Positions 25,096 to 35,032 of a DNA stretch of 64,000 nt are shown in pieces. The notes below the pieces were generated by a model. That model worked only from the letters and a program-made list of their open reading frames with translations, was not told the DNA's origin and searched no databases. The DNA comes from Cellulomonas sp. PhB143 (lineage in GTDB: Bacteria; Actinomycetota; Actinomycetes; Actinomycetales; Cellulomonadaceae): assembly GCF_003752595.1 (NCBI RefSeq), contig NZ_RKIJ01000001.1, forward strand, positions 1 through 64,000. The letters are read 5' to 3'. Position 1 is the first letter of the stretch. The number at the start of each line of letters is the position of its first letter. Made by a program: the position numbers and the translations under genes.

Positions 25096-27605
25096 GCATC
25101 CGTCACGAGCTGCCCACCCGCTGGGAGCTGCGCGCCGTCCCGGGCCAGATCCCCGGCGACGCGCCCGCTTGGGTCGCCGACGCCGTGGTCCCCGGGGAGG
25201 TGCCGGGGGTCGTGCACACCGATCTGCTCGCGGCCGGACTCATCCCGGACCCGTACCTGGACGAGAACGAGAGCGACGTCCAGTGGATCGCACGGACGGC
25301 CTGGGAGTACCGGACGGAGCTGGAGTGGACGGACGACGGCGCGGACCGCGTCGACCTGGTCTGCGACGGCCTCGACACGGTGGCGACGGTCGAGCTCAAC
25401 GGCGCCCGGGTCGCGTCCACCCAGAACATGCACCGGTCGTACCGGTTCGACGTCGCGGACGTCCTCCGGGAGGGCACGAACACCGTCGTCGTCCGCTTCG
25501 CCTCGGCCCTCGAGCACGCTGAGCGTGAGCGGGACCGGCTCGGTGCGCTGCCGATCCCCAACACGGCCTCGGTCCACCCCATCAACTTCGTCCGCAAGAT
25601 GGCCAGCAGCTTCGGTTGGGACTGGGGCCCGGTGCTGACGACCGCGGGCATCTGGCGTCCCATTGCCCTCGAGTCGTGGTCGGTGGCCCGCCTCGACCAG
25701 GTGCGCCCGGCCGTCACCGTCGACGGCGACGTCGGTCGGGTGCGGGTCGCGCTCGACCTCGAGCGCGGTCGCACGCCGGAGGAGCTCACGGTACGGGTGG
25801 GCATCGGCGCGCTCTCGCAGGAGGTCCTCGTCCCCGCGGACGCCGGCGCAGCGGTCGCGGAGCTGGTCGTGCCCGATCCCGATCTGTGGTGGCCGCGAGG
25901 CCAGGGAGCTCAGCCGCTCTACGACCTCACGGTCACGCTCACCGCGGGGGGCGGGTCCGGCGTCGAGCGTGAGCTCGGCTCCTGGCAGCGCCGCATCGGG
26001 TTTCGCACCGTCGAGCTCCGTACCGAGCCCGACGACGTCGGGACCTCCTTCGCCCTCGCCGTCAACGGCCGGGAGATCTTCGTCCGCGGCGCGAACTGGA
26101 TCCCGGACGACTGCTTCCCCTCCCGTGTGAGCCGCGCACGATACCGGCGCCGGGTGGAGCAGGCGGTCGACGCGAACATCGACCTGCTGCGGGTCTGGGG
26201 CGGTGGGATCTACGAGTCCGACGCCTTCTACGACGCGTGCGACGAGCTCGGCGTGCTCGTCTGGCAGGATTTCCTCTTCGCGTGCGCGGCCTACCCGGAG
26301 GCCGAGCCGATCCGGTCCGAGGTGGTCGCCGAGGCGACCGAGAACGTGGCTCGACTGATGCCGCACGCCAGCCTCGCGCTCTGGAACGGCAACAACGAGA
26401 ACTTCATGGGGTGGCACGAGTGGGGCTGGCCCGAACGGATCGGCGGCCGGGAGTGGGGGCTGGGGTACTACCTCGACCTGCTCCCGACGATCGTGGCCGA
26501 CGTCGACGGCACGCGGCCGTACTGGCCGGGCAGCCCGTACTCGGGATCCATGGACCGGCACACCGCCGACGACGACCACGGGTGCTCGCACGTGTGGGAC
26601 GTGTGGAACACGACCGGCTACGACGACTACCGGGCGCGGGTGCCCCGGTTCGCCTCGGAGTTCGGGTGGCAGGGTCCGCCGGCCTGGTCGACCCTCACGC
26701 GCGCCGTGCACGACGACCCGCTGCTTCCTGACTCGCCGGGGGCGCTCGCCCACCAGAAGGCGACGGACGGGAACGGCAAGCTCGCCCGTGGCCTCGCCCC
26801 GCACTTTCCCGAGCCGGTGACGATGGAGGACTGGCACTTTGCGAACCAGCTCAACCAGTCACGGGCGATCGCCGTCGAGATCGAGCACCTGCGCTCGCAC
26901 CGTGGACGGTGCATGGGCTCGATCGTCTGGCAGCTCAACGACTGCTGGCCGGTGACGTCCTGGGCGGCGATCGACGGCGACGGACGGCCGAAGCCGCTCT
27001 GGTACACGCTGCGGCGCGTCTATGCCGACCACCTGGTCACGGTCCAGCCGCGTGGCGAGTCTCTCGAGGTGTTCCTGGTCAACGACGCGACCGAGCCATG
27101 GCCCACCGAGGTCCTCGTCCAGCGTCTGGACCTCTCGGGGACGGTGCGTGCGCACTGGACAGTCGACCTGACGGTGCCGGCCGGCGACAAGGCCGGTCTG
27201 GTCGTCCCCCCGGACGTCGCGACACCCGAGGACCCCGCTGCCGAGCTCCTGGTCGTCTCCGCCGGGGACCGGCGTGCCACGTGGTTCTTCGTCCCGGACA
27301 AGGACTTCGCGTATCCGGTCGCGGAGCTCGACATCGAGGTCCTCCCTCAGGCCGGCGCCGACGTGGTCGTCCGGGTGTCTGCCCGGACGTTCGTGCGCGA
27401 CCTGGTGATCTTCGCCGACAGGCTCGCGGTGGGGGCGACGGTCGACGAGATGCTGGTGACCCTCTTCCCGGGGGAGTCGACGGAGCTCCGCCTGTCCGGC
27501 GTCTCGCAGGTGACGACCTCGGACCTCGTCGGACCCGTGGTCAGGACGGCGAACGATCTCGTTGTCCGGGCCGCCGCCCCCCGTCCGCACGCGAACGTCC
27601 GCTGA
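25092..27605 (+). CDS. GH2 beta-mannosidase-like enzyme (copy 2)
   Basis: 837 aa. Same architecture as the protein at 21533: [36 protein letters not shown], acid/base Glu436 ([11 protein letters not shown]) and nucleophile Glu523 ([10 protein letters not shown]), plus [14 protein letters not shown]. It differs enough from copy 1 to be a diverged paralogue, perhaps acting on different linkages or decorations. The first ATG overlaps the LacI stop by four bases, so translation is probably coupled. No signal peptide, so cytoplasmic. Two intracellular beta-mannosidases in one operon suggest a branched or substituted mannoside. Confidence 0.92.
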   Translation: MSIRHELPTRWELRAVPGQIPGDAPAWVADAVVPGEVPGVVHTDLLAAGLIPDPYLDENESDVQWIARTAWEYRTELEWTDDGADRVDLVCDGLDTVATVELNGARVASTQNMHRSYRFDVADVLREGTNTVVVRFASALEHAERERDRLGALPIPNTASVHPINFVRKMASSFGWDWGPVLTTAGIWRPIALESWSVARLDQVRPAVTVDGDVGRVRVALDLERGRTPEELTVRVGIGALSQEVLVPADAGAAVAELVVPDPDLWWPRGQGAQPLYDLTVTLTAGGGSGVERELGSWQRRIGFRTVELRTEPDDVGTSFALAVNGREIFVRGANWIPDDCFPSRVSRARYRRRVEQAVDANIDLLRVWGGGIYESDAFYDACDELGVLVWQDFLFACAAYPEAEPIRSEVVAEATENVARLMPHASLALWNGNNENFMGWHEWGWPERIGGREWGLGYYLDLLPTIVADVDGTRPYWPGSPYSGSMDRHTADDDHGCSHVWDVWNTTGYDDYRARVPRFASEFGWQGPPAWSTLTRAVHDDPLLPDSPGALAHQKATDGNGKLARGLAPHFPEPVTMEDWHFANQLNQSRAIAVEIEHLRSHRGRCMGSIVWQLNDCWPVTSWAAIDGDGRPKPLWYTLRRVYADHLVTVQPRGESLEVFLVNDATEPWPTEVLVQRLDLSGTVRAHWTVDLTVPAGDKAGLVVPPDVATPEDPAAELLVVSAGDRRATWFFVPDKDFAYPVAELDIEVLPQAGADVVVRVSARTFVRDLVIFADRLAVGATVDEMLVTLFPGESTELRLSGVSQVTTSDLVGPVVRTANDLVVRAAAPRPHANVR

Positions 27606-27621
27606 GAGGCCGCGCACCGCC

Positions 27622-28860
27622 ATGATCATCGAGAAGGCCGAGGTCGTCGTCACGAGCCCCGACCGCAACTTCGTCACCCTGCGACTGACGACCGACGAGG
27701 GCCACGTGGGCCTGGGCGACGCAACCCTGAACGGGCGCGAGCTCGCCGTCGTGGCGTATCTGCGCGAGCACGTCGTGCCGCTGCTCGTCGGACGAGATGC
27801 GGGACGTATCGAGGACACCTGGCAGTTCCTGTACCGCAGCGCGTACTGGCGCCGCGGGCCGGTCACCATGGCGGCGAGCGCCGCCGTCGACATGGCCCTG
27901 TGGGACATCAAGGGCAAGGCGGCCGGCATGCCGGTCTACCAGCTGCTCGGTGGCGCGAGCCGTACCGGGCTCATGGCGTACGGCCACGCGTCGGGGAAGA
28001 CGACCGACGAGCTCTTCGACTCGATCCGCGCGCACCTCGATCAGGGCTACCGGTCCATCCGTGTGCAGACCGGAGTGCCCGGCCTGCGCGCCATCTACGG
28101 GATCGCGTCCCAGGCCGCCGACGCCGGTGGTGGCGCCGCGCGGTACGACCACGAGCCCGCGCGGCGCGGCGGACTTCCGGTAGAAGAGGACTGGGACACA
28201 CGGGCGTATCTGCGGCACCTGCCTGGCGTGTTCGAGGCCGTGCGCAACGAGTTCGGCCCCGAACTCCCGCTGCTGCACGACGGTCACCACCGGATGACCC
28301 CGATCCAGGCCGCGAAGCTCGGCAAGAGCCTGGAGCCCTACGACCTGTTCTGGCTCGAGGACTGCACGCCGGCGGAGAACCAGGAGGCCCTGCGACTGGT
28401 GCGTCGGCACACCACGACGCCGCTCGCCATCGGCGAGGTCTTCAACACCGTGTGGGACTTCAAGGACCTGATCCGCGAGCAGCTGATCGACTACGTCCGC
28501 GGTGCCGTGACCCACATGGGCGGCATCACGCCCCTGAAGAAGACCCTCGACTATGCCGCTCAGTATCAGATCAAGTCCGGCATGCACGGGCCCACCGACA
28601 TCTCACCGGTCGGGATGGCGGCCGCTCTGCATCTCGGTCTGGCGATCCACAACTTCGGCATCCAGGAGTACATGCTGCACGGCACCCGGACGGACCAGGT
28701 GTTCCAGCAGTCGTTCACCTGGAAGGACGGTTACCTCCATCCGGGCGACCAGCCGGGCCTGGGCGTGAGCCTGGACGTGGACGAGGCGGGCAGGTACCCC
28801 TACGAGCGGGCATACCTGCCGTACAACCGGCTCGCCGACGGCACCGTGCACGACTGGTGA
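27622..28860 (+). CDS. manD: enolase-superfamily sugar acid dehydratase, mannonate-dehydratase (ManD/RspA) type
   Basis: 412 aa. Residues match the ManD group: Arg147 (YRSIRVQTG), Tyr159 (AIYG), metal ligands Asp220 ([11 protein letters not shown]), Glu246 (WLEDCTP) and Glu272 (IGEVFN), plus His222 and His322 (MHGPTD). ManD converts D-mannonate to 2-keto-3-deoxygluconate; some members prefer D-gluconate or have low activity. D-mannonate comes from glucuronate catabolism, so the gene hints that the imported glycan carries uronic acid. It starts 16 bases after the second GH2 stop and ends the operon before a strong terminator. The start at 27622 fits the family; the longer reading from 27562 does not. 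Confidence 0.87.
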   Translation: MIIEKAEVVVTSPDRNFVTLRLTTDEGHVGLGDATLNGRELAVVAYLREHVVPLLVGRDAGRIEDTWQFLYRSAYWRRGPVTMAASAAVDMALWDIKGKAAGMPVYQLLGGASRTGLMAYGHASGKTTDELFDSIRAHLDQGYRSIRVQTGVPGLRAIYGIASQAADAGGGAARYDHEPARRGGLPVEEDWDTRAYLRHLPGVFEAVRNEFGPELPLLHDGHHRMTPIQAAKLGKSLEPYDLFWLEDCTPAENQEALRLVRRHTTTPLAIGEVFNTVWDFKDLIREQLIDYVRGAVTHMGGITPLKKTLDYAAQYQIKSGMHGPTDISPVGMAAALHLGLAIHNFGIQEYMLHGTRTDQVFQQSFTWKDGYLHPGDQPGLGVSLDVDEAGRYPYERAYLPYNRLADGTVHDW

Positions 28861-28914
28861 TCCTGCTCGCCTGACGAGCGGCCCGTCGTCCGGCCCCGCC
28901 GCCGCGCCACGACA

Positions 28915-28955
28915 GAGCCCGCCGGGTCCCACCCCTGCGGGGACCCGACGGGCTC
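28915..28955. terminator. bidirectional hairpin terminator
   Basis: GAGCCCGCCGGGTCCC, a nine-base loop, then GGGACCCGACGGGCTC: a 16-bp stem with one mismatch. It lies between the end of the glycan-locus-1 operon (28860) and the end of the S53 peptidase gene (29003, opposite strand). It probably ends transcription from both sides. Confidence 0.8.
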
Positions 28956-29002
28956 CGTCGTCGCCTCGGCCGCGCGTCAGCGCGTCACGAGGCCCACGGC
29001 CG

Positions 29003-32000
29003 TCACTTCGCCGCCAGCGCCGCGTCGATCCCCGCGACCGGGCTGCCGAGCCCCGTCACGGTGTCGAACCCGGGCCCGGCGGTGCACTCGGTCCCGCAGA
29101 GGCCGTTGGCCCCCTCGGTGACGTCGAACAGCGCGTCGCCGAGGCCGTAGACCGCGGCGTGCGCCGTGTCCCCGCCCCGCCCGTCGACCGCGAGAGGCGC
29201 GCTGCCGGCGTCGGCCCGCAGCTGGTCCGTCGCGGCGAGGATGCCCGACCAGACGGGGGCCGAGAGGCTCGTGCCCCCGACCTCCATCCAGTACGCCCGG
29301 CCCTGGACCGTCACGTACACCGCCACCCCGGTACGGGGGTCGGCGACGAAGCTGACGTCCGGCGTCGCGCGCAGCCTCGAGGGCTGGACGCCCTTCTGGT
29401 ACGCGGGACGCTTCTCGAAGTAGCTCAGCCCGCCGCCCGTCGAGGCCCACGCGGACTCCGCGAGGGTCGCACCGGCGTCGTCCAGCTCGAGGTGCGTGCC
29501 GCCGATGGCGAGCGACCACGGGTTGGTCGACGAGTACCCGGCCGGGTAGCCGGCGTCGCCGGTGGACTGGACGCACACGGACGAGACCTCGCAGTGCCCG
29601 TCGTAGTACGCCTCCTCCGAGAACTCCCGCATGCCCCAGCTGTTGTTGATCGCGGCGGGCTCGTAGGTGGCGGCCACGTCGACGGCCCGGTAGAGCGCGG
29701 ACGACGAGGCGTCGGCCGCCTCGACCAGCACGATCTTCGCGTGCGGCGCCACGGAGTGCACCCACTCGATGTCGAGCGCGGCCTCCTGGTTCCAGCTCGC
29801 GTCGACCGCGGGCTGCTCGGCGTCGGCCGACACCTGCTCGAAGTCGAAGCAGTCGGTCCCCTCGGCGACCGTGTCGCAGGTCTGCGGAAGGTCGAAGTGC
29901 TTCGCGAAGTGGTTCAGGTCGTCGCGCGCCGTCGCGTAGTGGTACGCGATGCTCACGGCGACCGTCTGGCCGGTGCCGTCGCCGGTCAGGCCCAGGCGCG
30001 CCTGGATCTGCTGCGGCGTGTAGCCCGTGGTGACCTCCTGGTCGTCGGCCGCGGCGGGGGAGACCGGCGTGGAGCGCTGGATCTCGTGCGGTGCGGACGC
30101 CAGCCCGGTGGGCAGGCCCGTGTCCTCGACCGGCGAGGCCGACGACGCCGTGCCCGCCGTCCCGGGAGCGACCTCGCCCGACGGCGTGGCCGCCTGGTCG
30201 ACGTGCTGCACGGTCACGCCGTGCGGCCAGTTGTCGATCGCGGAGGAGTTCGCGGCGTACCCGCCGACCTGCTGGTCGAGGTTGAACGCCGTGTTGTCGA
30301 ACGCCACGCCCACGAGGTCCGTGGCGCCCTGGCGCCCGAGGTCGACGGGGTGCACCGCCCCCGCGAACAGCGAGAAGAGCTGGCTGTCCGCGGACTGGTG
30401 GTTGGTGATCTCGTCCGGGAACGGCTGGTCGTACTGGACCATGCCGCCCGCGGCGCCGACGAACGTCTCGTCACCGCCGGTGGTCCGGGCGAACGACGCG
30501 CTCTCGACCTCGGAGATCGTGGGCACGCGGTAGGAGGGCGCGCCGTCCGCCGGGTACACCGTGAGCTGCGCGGTGTGCACCTCCACGAGCCCGTGGGTGG
30601 GGGAGGACGTGTAGCCGTAGAAGGTCGCGGAGCCCGGGGACCGGTCCGTGCGCAGGACCTCGCCGGACCCGCCGTCGACGACCTGGACCAGGTGCAGCCG
30701 CGTCGCGGGCTTGTCGCCGCCCCAGGCGAACACGACGCCTCGCCCGTCGGCGCCGGGGACGTCGGGGCTCGCGTAGACGCCCTTGCGCTGGATCCACGCC
30801 GCCGTCGGGTCGGCGGGCCGCTGCGACCACAGCTCGGCGCCGGTGAGCGCGTTCAGCGAGACCGCGGCGGGGGCCGGATCGCTGGTCCCCGCCGAGATCA
30901 CCGGGCGCATGCCGCCGACCTCGGCGAAGACGTGCCCCTTCCCGTCGGTCGCGGCGACGGAGAACGCGAGGTCCTTGCCCTGCGACTTCGCCGGCCGGTA
31001 GCTCCAGCGGGTGCGGCCCTCGGCGGTGAACGACGTGAGCGCGGCGTCCGTGGACGCGACGACCGACCCGTCCGTGACGAGCACGCCGGGCTGGAAGGCG
31101 CCCGTGTCGACGTCGGACACGATCGTCCCGCGCCGCGGGTCGAGGACGGCGAAGCCGTGCGACGTCGCGACGACGACACGGGTGGTGGCGTGGCCCTTGC
31201 GGTCCTCGACCGGCGCGACCTGCACCTCGTGCACGGGCGCGCTGACCGCGGTGCGCCAGAGCACGTCGGGGACGGTCTTGCCCAGCGAGCGCCCGTCGAG
31301 GGCGAAGACTCCCTGGCTCTGGCCGCCGACGACGAGGTCCGCCACGCCGTCGCCGTTCACGTCCGTGGCCGCCGCGCCGTACGCGTCGCCGAGGAGCGGG
31401 AGGGCTGTCGAGCGGCCCGTGGAGATGTCCGTGCGCCACGCGGTGAGGCCGTAGCCGACGGTGAGGAGCTGGCCCTGGTAGCTCGTGAGCGAGGCGCCGA
31501 CGACGGAGCCCTCGTTCGACCAGGCCGGCGAGCCGCCCGGCGCGTCGAACGCGAGGATCCGGCTGTGCGTGGGGCCCTCGGGGCGCGCGTTCGTGGAGGC
31601 GACCGGGTCGGCGACCGCGGCGACGACGGTGCCGCGGCCCGTGGTGTCGATCGCGACGTCGAGCACGGGGCTCTCGTCCGCGCCGACGCTGCTGGTCGCG
31701 GCGTGGCTCCACAGCGTGCGCCCGGAGGCGTCCCACGCGGAGACGGTGCTGGCGCCGTCCGTCAGGTCGGCGTTGATGCCGATCTCACCGACCGCGTAGC
31801 GCGGCTGGTTGCCGTGCGCGTCGGTGTTCACGGCCAGCGCGACCGGGATGGTGCTGTCCCGGGTGGTGATCACGTTGCGCTCGCCGCTGCGCGCGTCGAC
31901 CGCGGTCAGGTCCCAGCGGACGGCCGCGGTCGGGTCGTTCTGCTCGGCGACGAGCACGCGGTGCGCGACCGGGTCGGCCTGCACGATCCGCGGGTAGCCC

Positions 32001-33145
32001 GGGACCTTGGTGTCGACGGCGACGTCGCCGTCGCGCGCGTCGAGGACGACGACGTGGCCCGCCGCCGGGCGGTCGTCGCCCAGCCCGATCGGGGTGTCCG
32101 TCCAGCCGACGACGACCTGGTGGTCGCCCGCGCTCTCGACGTCGGAGAACCTCGCGAACGGCGCGTTGGTGCTGTAGCGCCACGCCTCGTGACCCTTGAC
32201 GGCCTGCGCTGCGCCGTGCTTGGCCTTCCCCGTGGTCGTGAAGCGGTAGGCGACGAGCGAGCTGCGGCTGTCGCCCTGCTCGGCGACCGGGTTGACGTTC
32301 CAGCTCGGTCCCGTGCTGTCCGCGACGACGAGGGTGCCGTCCTGCGCGTGCATCGAGCCGACGGTCCCCGGCAGCAGCGTGTGCCACAGCGTCGACCCGC
32401 TGGCGCCGTCGACCACGGTGACGAACGTGCCGGACTGCAGGTCGCTGCCGGGCGTGGTGAACGGCCGCGGCGGGCTGTTCCCGAAGTCGTAGGCGACGGC
32501 GAGGTCGTTCACGCCGTCGCCGTTGAAGTCGTCCTGCGCGAACGGGTGGCGCCCGACGCTGGACGGCTGGTACGGGTTGTAGCCCTGGTACATGACCGGG
32601 AGCCACGCCTCGCCCTGGTAGGCGTTCGTGGGCGTGGCGTCCCAGTCCGTGACGAGCGAGCGGCTGGTGCGCTGCCAGACGGGGTCGCCGTCCTTGTCGT
32701 AGCGGGCGACCGTGCCGCCGGAGGAGATGCCGACCCAGTCCCGGGTGCCGTCGAGCGCGAGCGGGGTGACGGTGCCGCGGACGGTCTCCCAGGCCGACGT
32801 GCCGACGAGGCCGGAGCCCTGGCCGTCGGTGGCGCCGGCGCTCGCGCCGAGCGTGCCGGAACGCGTCTCGGGGGTGCCGTCCGCGCTGCCGGTGCCGTTG
32901 GACCCGGAGCCCGCACCGGCGGCGTCGGCCACCAGGCCGGGCGTGCCGTCGGTGCGGGGGAGGAACTTCTCGCCGAGCGCGTCGAGCTGCTCGTGGGTCA
33001 GGCTCACCGCGTCAGGGCTGTCACCGTCGGGGTCGCCGTCGCCGCCGGGGGCCGCGGTGGCGACCGGGGCGGACAGCAGCGCCGCCAGGGTCGCCGCGGT
33101 GGCGACGACGCCGGCGGAGCGCAGGCTCCGGGGTCTGGGTCTCAT
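29003..33145 (-). CDS. secreted beta-propeller/S53 (sedolisin) peptidase
   Basis: 1380 aa. Signal peptide to about residue 31 (APVATAAPG). A very long region to about residue 1040 holds beta-propeller repeats with calcium-loop motifs such as DDFNGDGVNDLAV and DVNGDGVADLVVGG (VCBS/FG-GAP type). The last 300 residues form an S53 sedolisin peptidase: Glu1121 and Asp1125 (QEAALDIEW), oxyanion Asp1197 (STGDAGYP), Ser1293 (GGTSLSAP), then a C-terminal calcium site (DVTEGANG, GLGSP). There is no separate inhibitory prodomain of usual S53 form; the propeller occupies that place. An AAGGA site precedes the ATG. It is divergent from a regulator gene. Confidence 0.88.
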   Translation of the reverse strand: MRPRPRSLRSAGVVATAATLAALLSAPVATAAPGGDGDPDGDSPDAVSLTHEQLDALGEKFLPRTDGTPGLVADAAGAGSGSNGTGSADGTPETRSGTLGASAGATDGQGSGLVGTSAWETVRGTVTPLALDGTRDWVGISSGGTVARYDKDGDPVWQRTSRSLVTDWDATPTNAYQGEAWLPVMYQGYNPYQPSSVGRHPFAQDDFNGDGVNDLAVAYDFGNSPPRPFTTPGSDLQSGTFVTVVDGASGSTLWHTLLPGTVGSMHAQDGTLVVADSTGPSWNVNPVAEQGDSRSSLVAYRFTTTGKAKHGAAQAVKGHEAWRYSTNAPFARFSDVESAGDHQVVVGWTDTPIGLGDDRPAAGHVVVLDARDGDVAVDTKVPGYPRIVQADPVAHRVLVAEQNDPTAAVRWDLTAVDARSGERNVITTRDSTIPVALAVNTDAHGNQPRYAVGEIGINADLTDGASTVSAWDASGRTLWSHAATSSVGADESPVLDVAIDTTGRGTVVAAVADPVASTNARPEGPTHSRILAFDAPGGSPAWSNEGSVVGASLTSYQGQLLTVGYGLTAWRTDISTGRSTALPLLGDAYGAAATDVNGDGVADLVVGGQSQGVFALDGRSLGKTVPDVLWRTAVSAPVHEVQVAPVEDRKGHATTRVVVATSHGFAVLDPRRGTIVSDVDTGAFQPGVLVTDGSVVASTDAALTSFTAEGRTRWSYRPAKSQGKDLAFSVAATDGKGHVFAEVGGMRPVISAGTSDPAPAAVSLNALTGAELWSQRPADPTAAWIQRKGVYASPDVPGADGRGVVFAWGGDKPATRLHLVQVVDGGSGEVLRTDRSPGSATFYGYTSSPTHGLVEVHTAQLTVYPADGAPSYRVPTISEVESASFARTTGGDETFVGAAGGMVQYDQPFPDEITNHQSADSQLFSLFAGAVHPVDLGRQGATDLVGVAFDNTAFNLDQQVGGYAANSSAIDNWPHGVTVQHVDQAATPSGEVAPGTAGTASSASPVEDTGLPTGLASAPHEIQRSTPVSPAAADDQEVTTGYTPQQIQARLGLTGDGTGQTVAVSIAYHYATARDDLNHFAKHFDLPQTCDTVAEGTDCFDFEQVSADAEQPAVDASWNQEAALDIEWVHSVAPHAKIVLVEAADASSSALYRAVDVAATYEPAAINNSWGMREFSEEAYYDGHCEVSSVCVQSTGDAGYPAGYSSTNPWSLAIGGTHLELDDAGATLAESAWASTGGGLSYFEKRPAYQKGVQPSRLRATPDVSFVADPRTGVAVYVTVQGRAYWMEVGGTSLSAPVWSGILAATDQLRADAGSAPLAVDGRGGDTAHAAVYGLGDALFDVTEGANGLCGTECTAGPGFDTVTGLGSPVAGIDAALAAK

Positions 33146-33235
33146 GGAGGGGGTCCTTGTCCAGTGCTGGAACGGGTGAAACAGGTGGACGTCACCCTCT
33201 CAGCCGGCGGTCAGGTTTGACAGCGCTATCACTGG

Positions 33236-33264
33236 CCGGAACCGGACACCTTCCGGAAACGGAC
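33236..33264. promoter_or_regulatory. direct-repeat candidate regulator site
   Basis: CCGGAACCGGAC (33236-33247) and CCGGAAACGGAC (33253-33264) are direct repeats with 11 of 12 identities and starts 17 bases apart. They lie in the 151-bp region between the divergent S53 peptidase and regulator genes. They may be a tandem binding site for the regulator. No test from sequence alone. Confidence 0.45.
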
Positions 33265-33296
33265 GCGGGCTACGCTCCGGGCGAGGGGGTGAGCGC

Positions 33297-34271
33297 GTGC
33301 TGGGCGGCATCGGGATCGAGCGGGTGGAGGAGGAGGCCTACCGGCTCCTGCTCAACCGGGGGGAGCTGACCGTCGCGGCGCTCGCGGGCGCGTCCGGCAT
33401 CGGGGAGCGGGCCGCGCGCTCGCGTCTCGACCGGCTGGTCGCCGACGGCCTCGCGACCGCCCGCGGCCGCCCCCGCACGTACCGCCCGCTCGACCCGCAC
33501 GCCGCGCTTCCGGCGCTGGTCCGGGCGCGACAGGCGGCGCTCGAGCGCGTCGGCTCGGTGGTGGAGGTCTACGCCGCGGAGTACCGCGAGCGCCTCCTCG
33601 TCTCCGACCCCGGGCGGTTGGTCGAGGTCATCGAGGGGCCGGCCGCCATCAACGAGGTCGTCGAGACGCTGATGGCGGCAGCCGAGAGCGAGGTCCTCGC
33701 CTTCGACACGCCCCCGTACGTCACGCCTGACCCCGACGACGCCGCCGCGGAAGAGGCGCTGCTGGACCGTGGCGTCGCGGTGCGCGCGGCATACGCGGCC
33801 GAGGTGGTCGGCTCTCCGGAGCGCGTGGCCGTGACCGCCGCGCTCGTCCGGCGCGGCGAGCGTGCCCGGGTGGTGCCCGAGGTCCCGCTGAAGATGATCG
33901 TCGTCGACCGCCGGGTCGCCGTCGTGCCCCTGACCGCTGGCCCCGAGGGGGCGCGGTCCACGGCGATCGTGGTGCGCCAGTCGCGGCTGTGCGACGCGCT
34001 CGTCGAGCTGTTCGAGGCTGTCTGGGCGCGGGGCACGCCGCTGTTCGCGGCGCCGGCGTCCGCCGGGCCGGAGGGGCTCGACGAGTCCCTGCGCGGCCTG
34101 CTCCCGCTGCTCGCGGCGGGGCTCAAGGACGAGGCGATCGCGCGCCAGCTCGGGCTGAGCGAGCGGACCGTCCGGCGCCGCGTGGCCGACCTCGTCGCGC
34201 GGCTGGGCGCGACGAGCCGGTTCCAGGCGGGGGTGCAGGCGGTCCGCCGGGGGTGGCTGCCGGAGGAGTAG
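33297..34271 (+). CDS. TrmB/LuxR-like transcriptional regulator
   Basis: 324 aa. The N-terminus is a winged helix (AYRLLLNRGELTVAALAGAS, then RSRLDRLVADGLATARG) like TrmB-type regulators. A middle sensing domain spans about 90-245. The C-terminus is a LuxR-type helix-turn-helix (LLPLLAAGLKDEAIARQLGLSE, RTVRRRVADLVARLGATSR). Two DNA-binding domains in one chain is the known pattern of this actinobacterial class. GTG start. It is divergent from the giant S53 peptidase and probably controls it. Its 3' end runs into MazF. Confidence 0.85.
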   Translation: MLGGIGIERVEEEAYRLLLNRGELTVAALAGASGIGERAARSRLDRLVADGLATARGRPRTYRPLDPHAALPALVRARQAALERVGSVVEVYAAEYRERLLVSDPGRLVEVIEGPAAINEVVETLMAAAESEVLAFDTPPYVTPDPDDAAAEEALLDRGVAVRAAYAAEVVGSPERVAVTAALVRRGERARVVPEVPLKMIVVDRRVAVVPLTAGPEGARSTAIVVRQSRLCDALVELFEAVWARGTPLFAAPASAGPEGLDESLRGLLPLLAAGLKDEAIARQLGLSERTVRRRVADLVARLGATSRFQAGVQAVRRGWLPEE

Positions 34272-34284
34272 CGCTGGTCTGCCG

Positions 34285-34659
34285 TCAGGCGAGGGCCAGG
34301 AAGTCCCGGAGCCGGCGGTCGACGGCGTGCAGCGTCGCGGCGTCGACCAGGCCGGCGGCCCCGACGAGGCGGGCGCGCGAGAGGGTGCGCGGCTGCTCGG
34401 TCATCGCCCAGCTCGGGCGGCCGAGGCCGTGCGGGCCGTGCAGGCGCACGTGGTTGGACCAGCCGCGCTCGACACCGGTGACCGGGACGACGATCACCAG
34501 GGTGGTCACGGTCTCGAGGTACTGCCGGCCGGCGACGACGAGCACGGGCCGGCGCCCGGACTGCTCACGGCCGCGCGTCGGGTCGAGCTCGGCCCAGCAG
34601 ACGGTGCCACGCACGAGGCCCGGCGGTTTCGCGGCCCCGGCGGGCGGGACGTCCGTCAC
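34285..34659 (-). CDS. mazF: MazF/PemK-type mRNA interferase toxin
   Basis: 124 aa. The PemK fold is shown by RGTVCWAELDPTRGREQSGRRPVLVVAG and the later VIVVPVTG and LSRARLVGAAGLVD strands. Family members cut RNA at short sequences and are held inactive by a partner antitoxin. The start codon overlaps the antitoxin stop by four bases (GTGA), so they are translationally coupled. The N-terminus has about 15 extra residues before the usual RGTV start. It is convergent with the regulator at 33297. Confidence 0.87.
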   Translation of the reverse strand: MTDVPPAGAAKPPGLVRGTVCWAELDPTRGREQSGRRPVLVVAGRQYLETVTTLVIVVPVTGVERGWSNHVRLHGPHGLGRPSWAMTEQPRTLSRARLVGAAGLVDAATLHAVDRRLRDFLALA

Positions 34660-34916
34660 GAGCGGGCGTCGTCACCGGTGTCCCCGAGGCCGTCGGCCGC
34701 GGTGGCGTCCCACGCCGCGTCCTCGGCCGCGTGCGCCGCACGCTCGGTCGGGTCGGTGCGCGCCATCTCGTCCCGCAGCCGGGCGAAGCGCTGCTCGCGC
34801 AGCCACGCCTCCAGGAGCTCCTCGACGAACGACCCGACGGGCACGCCTCGCTCGCGGGACTCGGCGTTGAGCCGGTCGCGCAGCGCGCTGTCGAGCTTGA
34901 TCGTCGTCGCCGTCAC
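34656..34916 (-). CDS. ribbon-helix-helix antitoxin of the MazF pair
   Basis: 86 aa from the GTG at 34916. The N-terminus TATTIKLDSALRDRLNAES is a ribbon-helix-helix DNA-binding domain. The C-terminal half is charged and Ala/Asp-rich, as expected for a toxin-neutralising tail. The start is preceded by a clear TATACT -10 box at six bases and no ribosome site, so the mRNA is probably leaderless. A GTATAC-N5-GTATAC palindrome overlaps that -10 box and is the likely autoregulatory operator. In-frame upstream sequence (to 35387) does not look coding. Confidence 0.82.
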   Translation of the reverse strand: MTATTIKLDSALRDRLNAESRERGVPVGSFVEELLEAWLREQRFARLRDEMARTDPTERAAHAAEDAAWDATAADGLGDTGDDARS

Positions 34917-34923
34917 GGATCGA

Positions 34924-34940
34924 GTATACCGGGCGTATAC
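34924..34940. promoter_or_regulatory. toxin-antitoxin promoter/operator palindrome
   Basis: GTATAC, five bases, GTATAC: a perfect inverted repeat. On the minus strand it includes TATACT (34923-34928), six bases before the antitoxin GTG, which is an ideal -10 position for a leaderless transcript. The ribbon-helix-helix antitoxin probably binds here and shuts off its own promoter. Confidence 0.7.
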
Positions 34941-35032
34941 GTGGCCGTCGGCTCGTATGCCTAGGGGCGGGGGTCTGTGGGTCCGTCGCGTCGTCCACAG
35001 GGCAGCGCCCGCCCCCGTGGCATGATTCGCCG

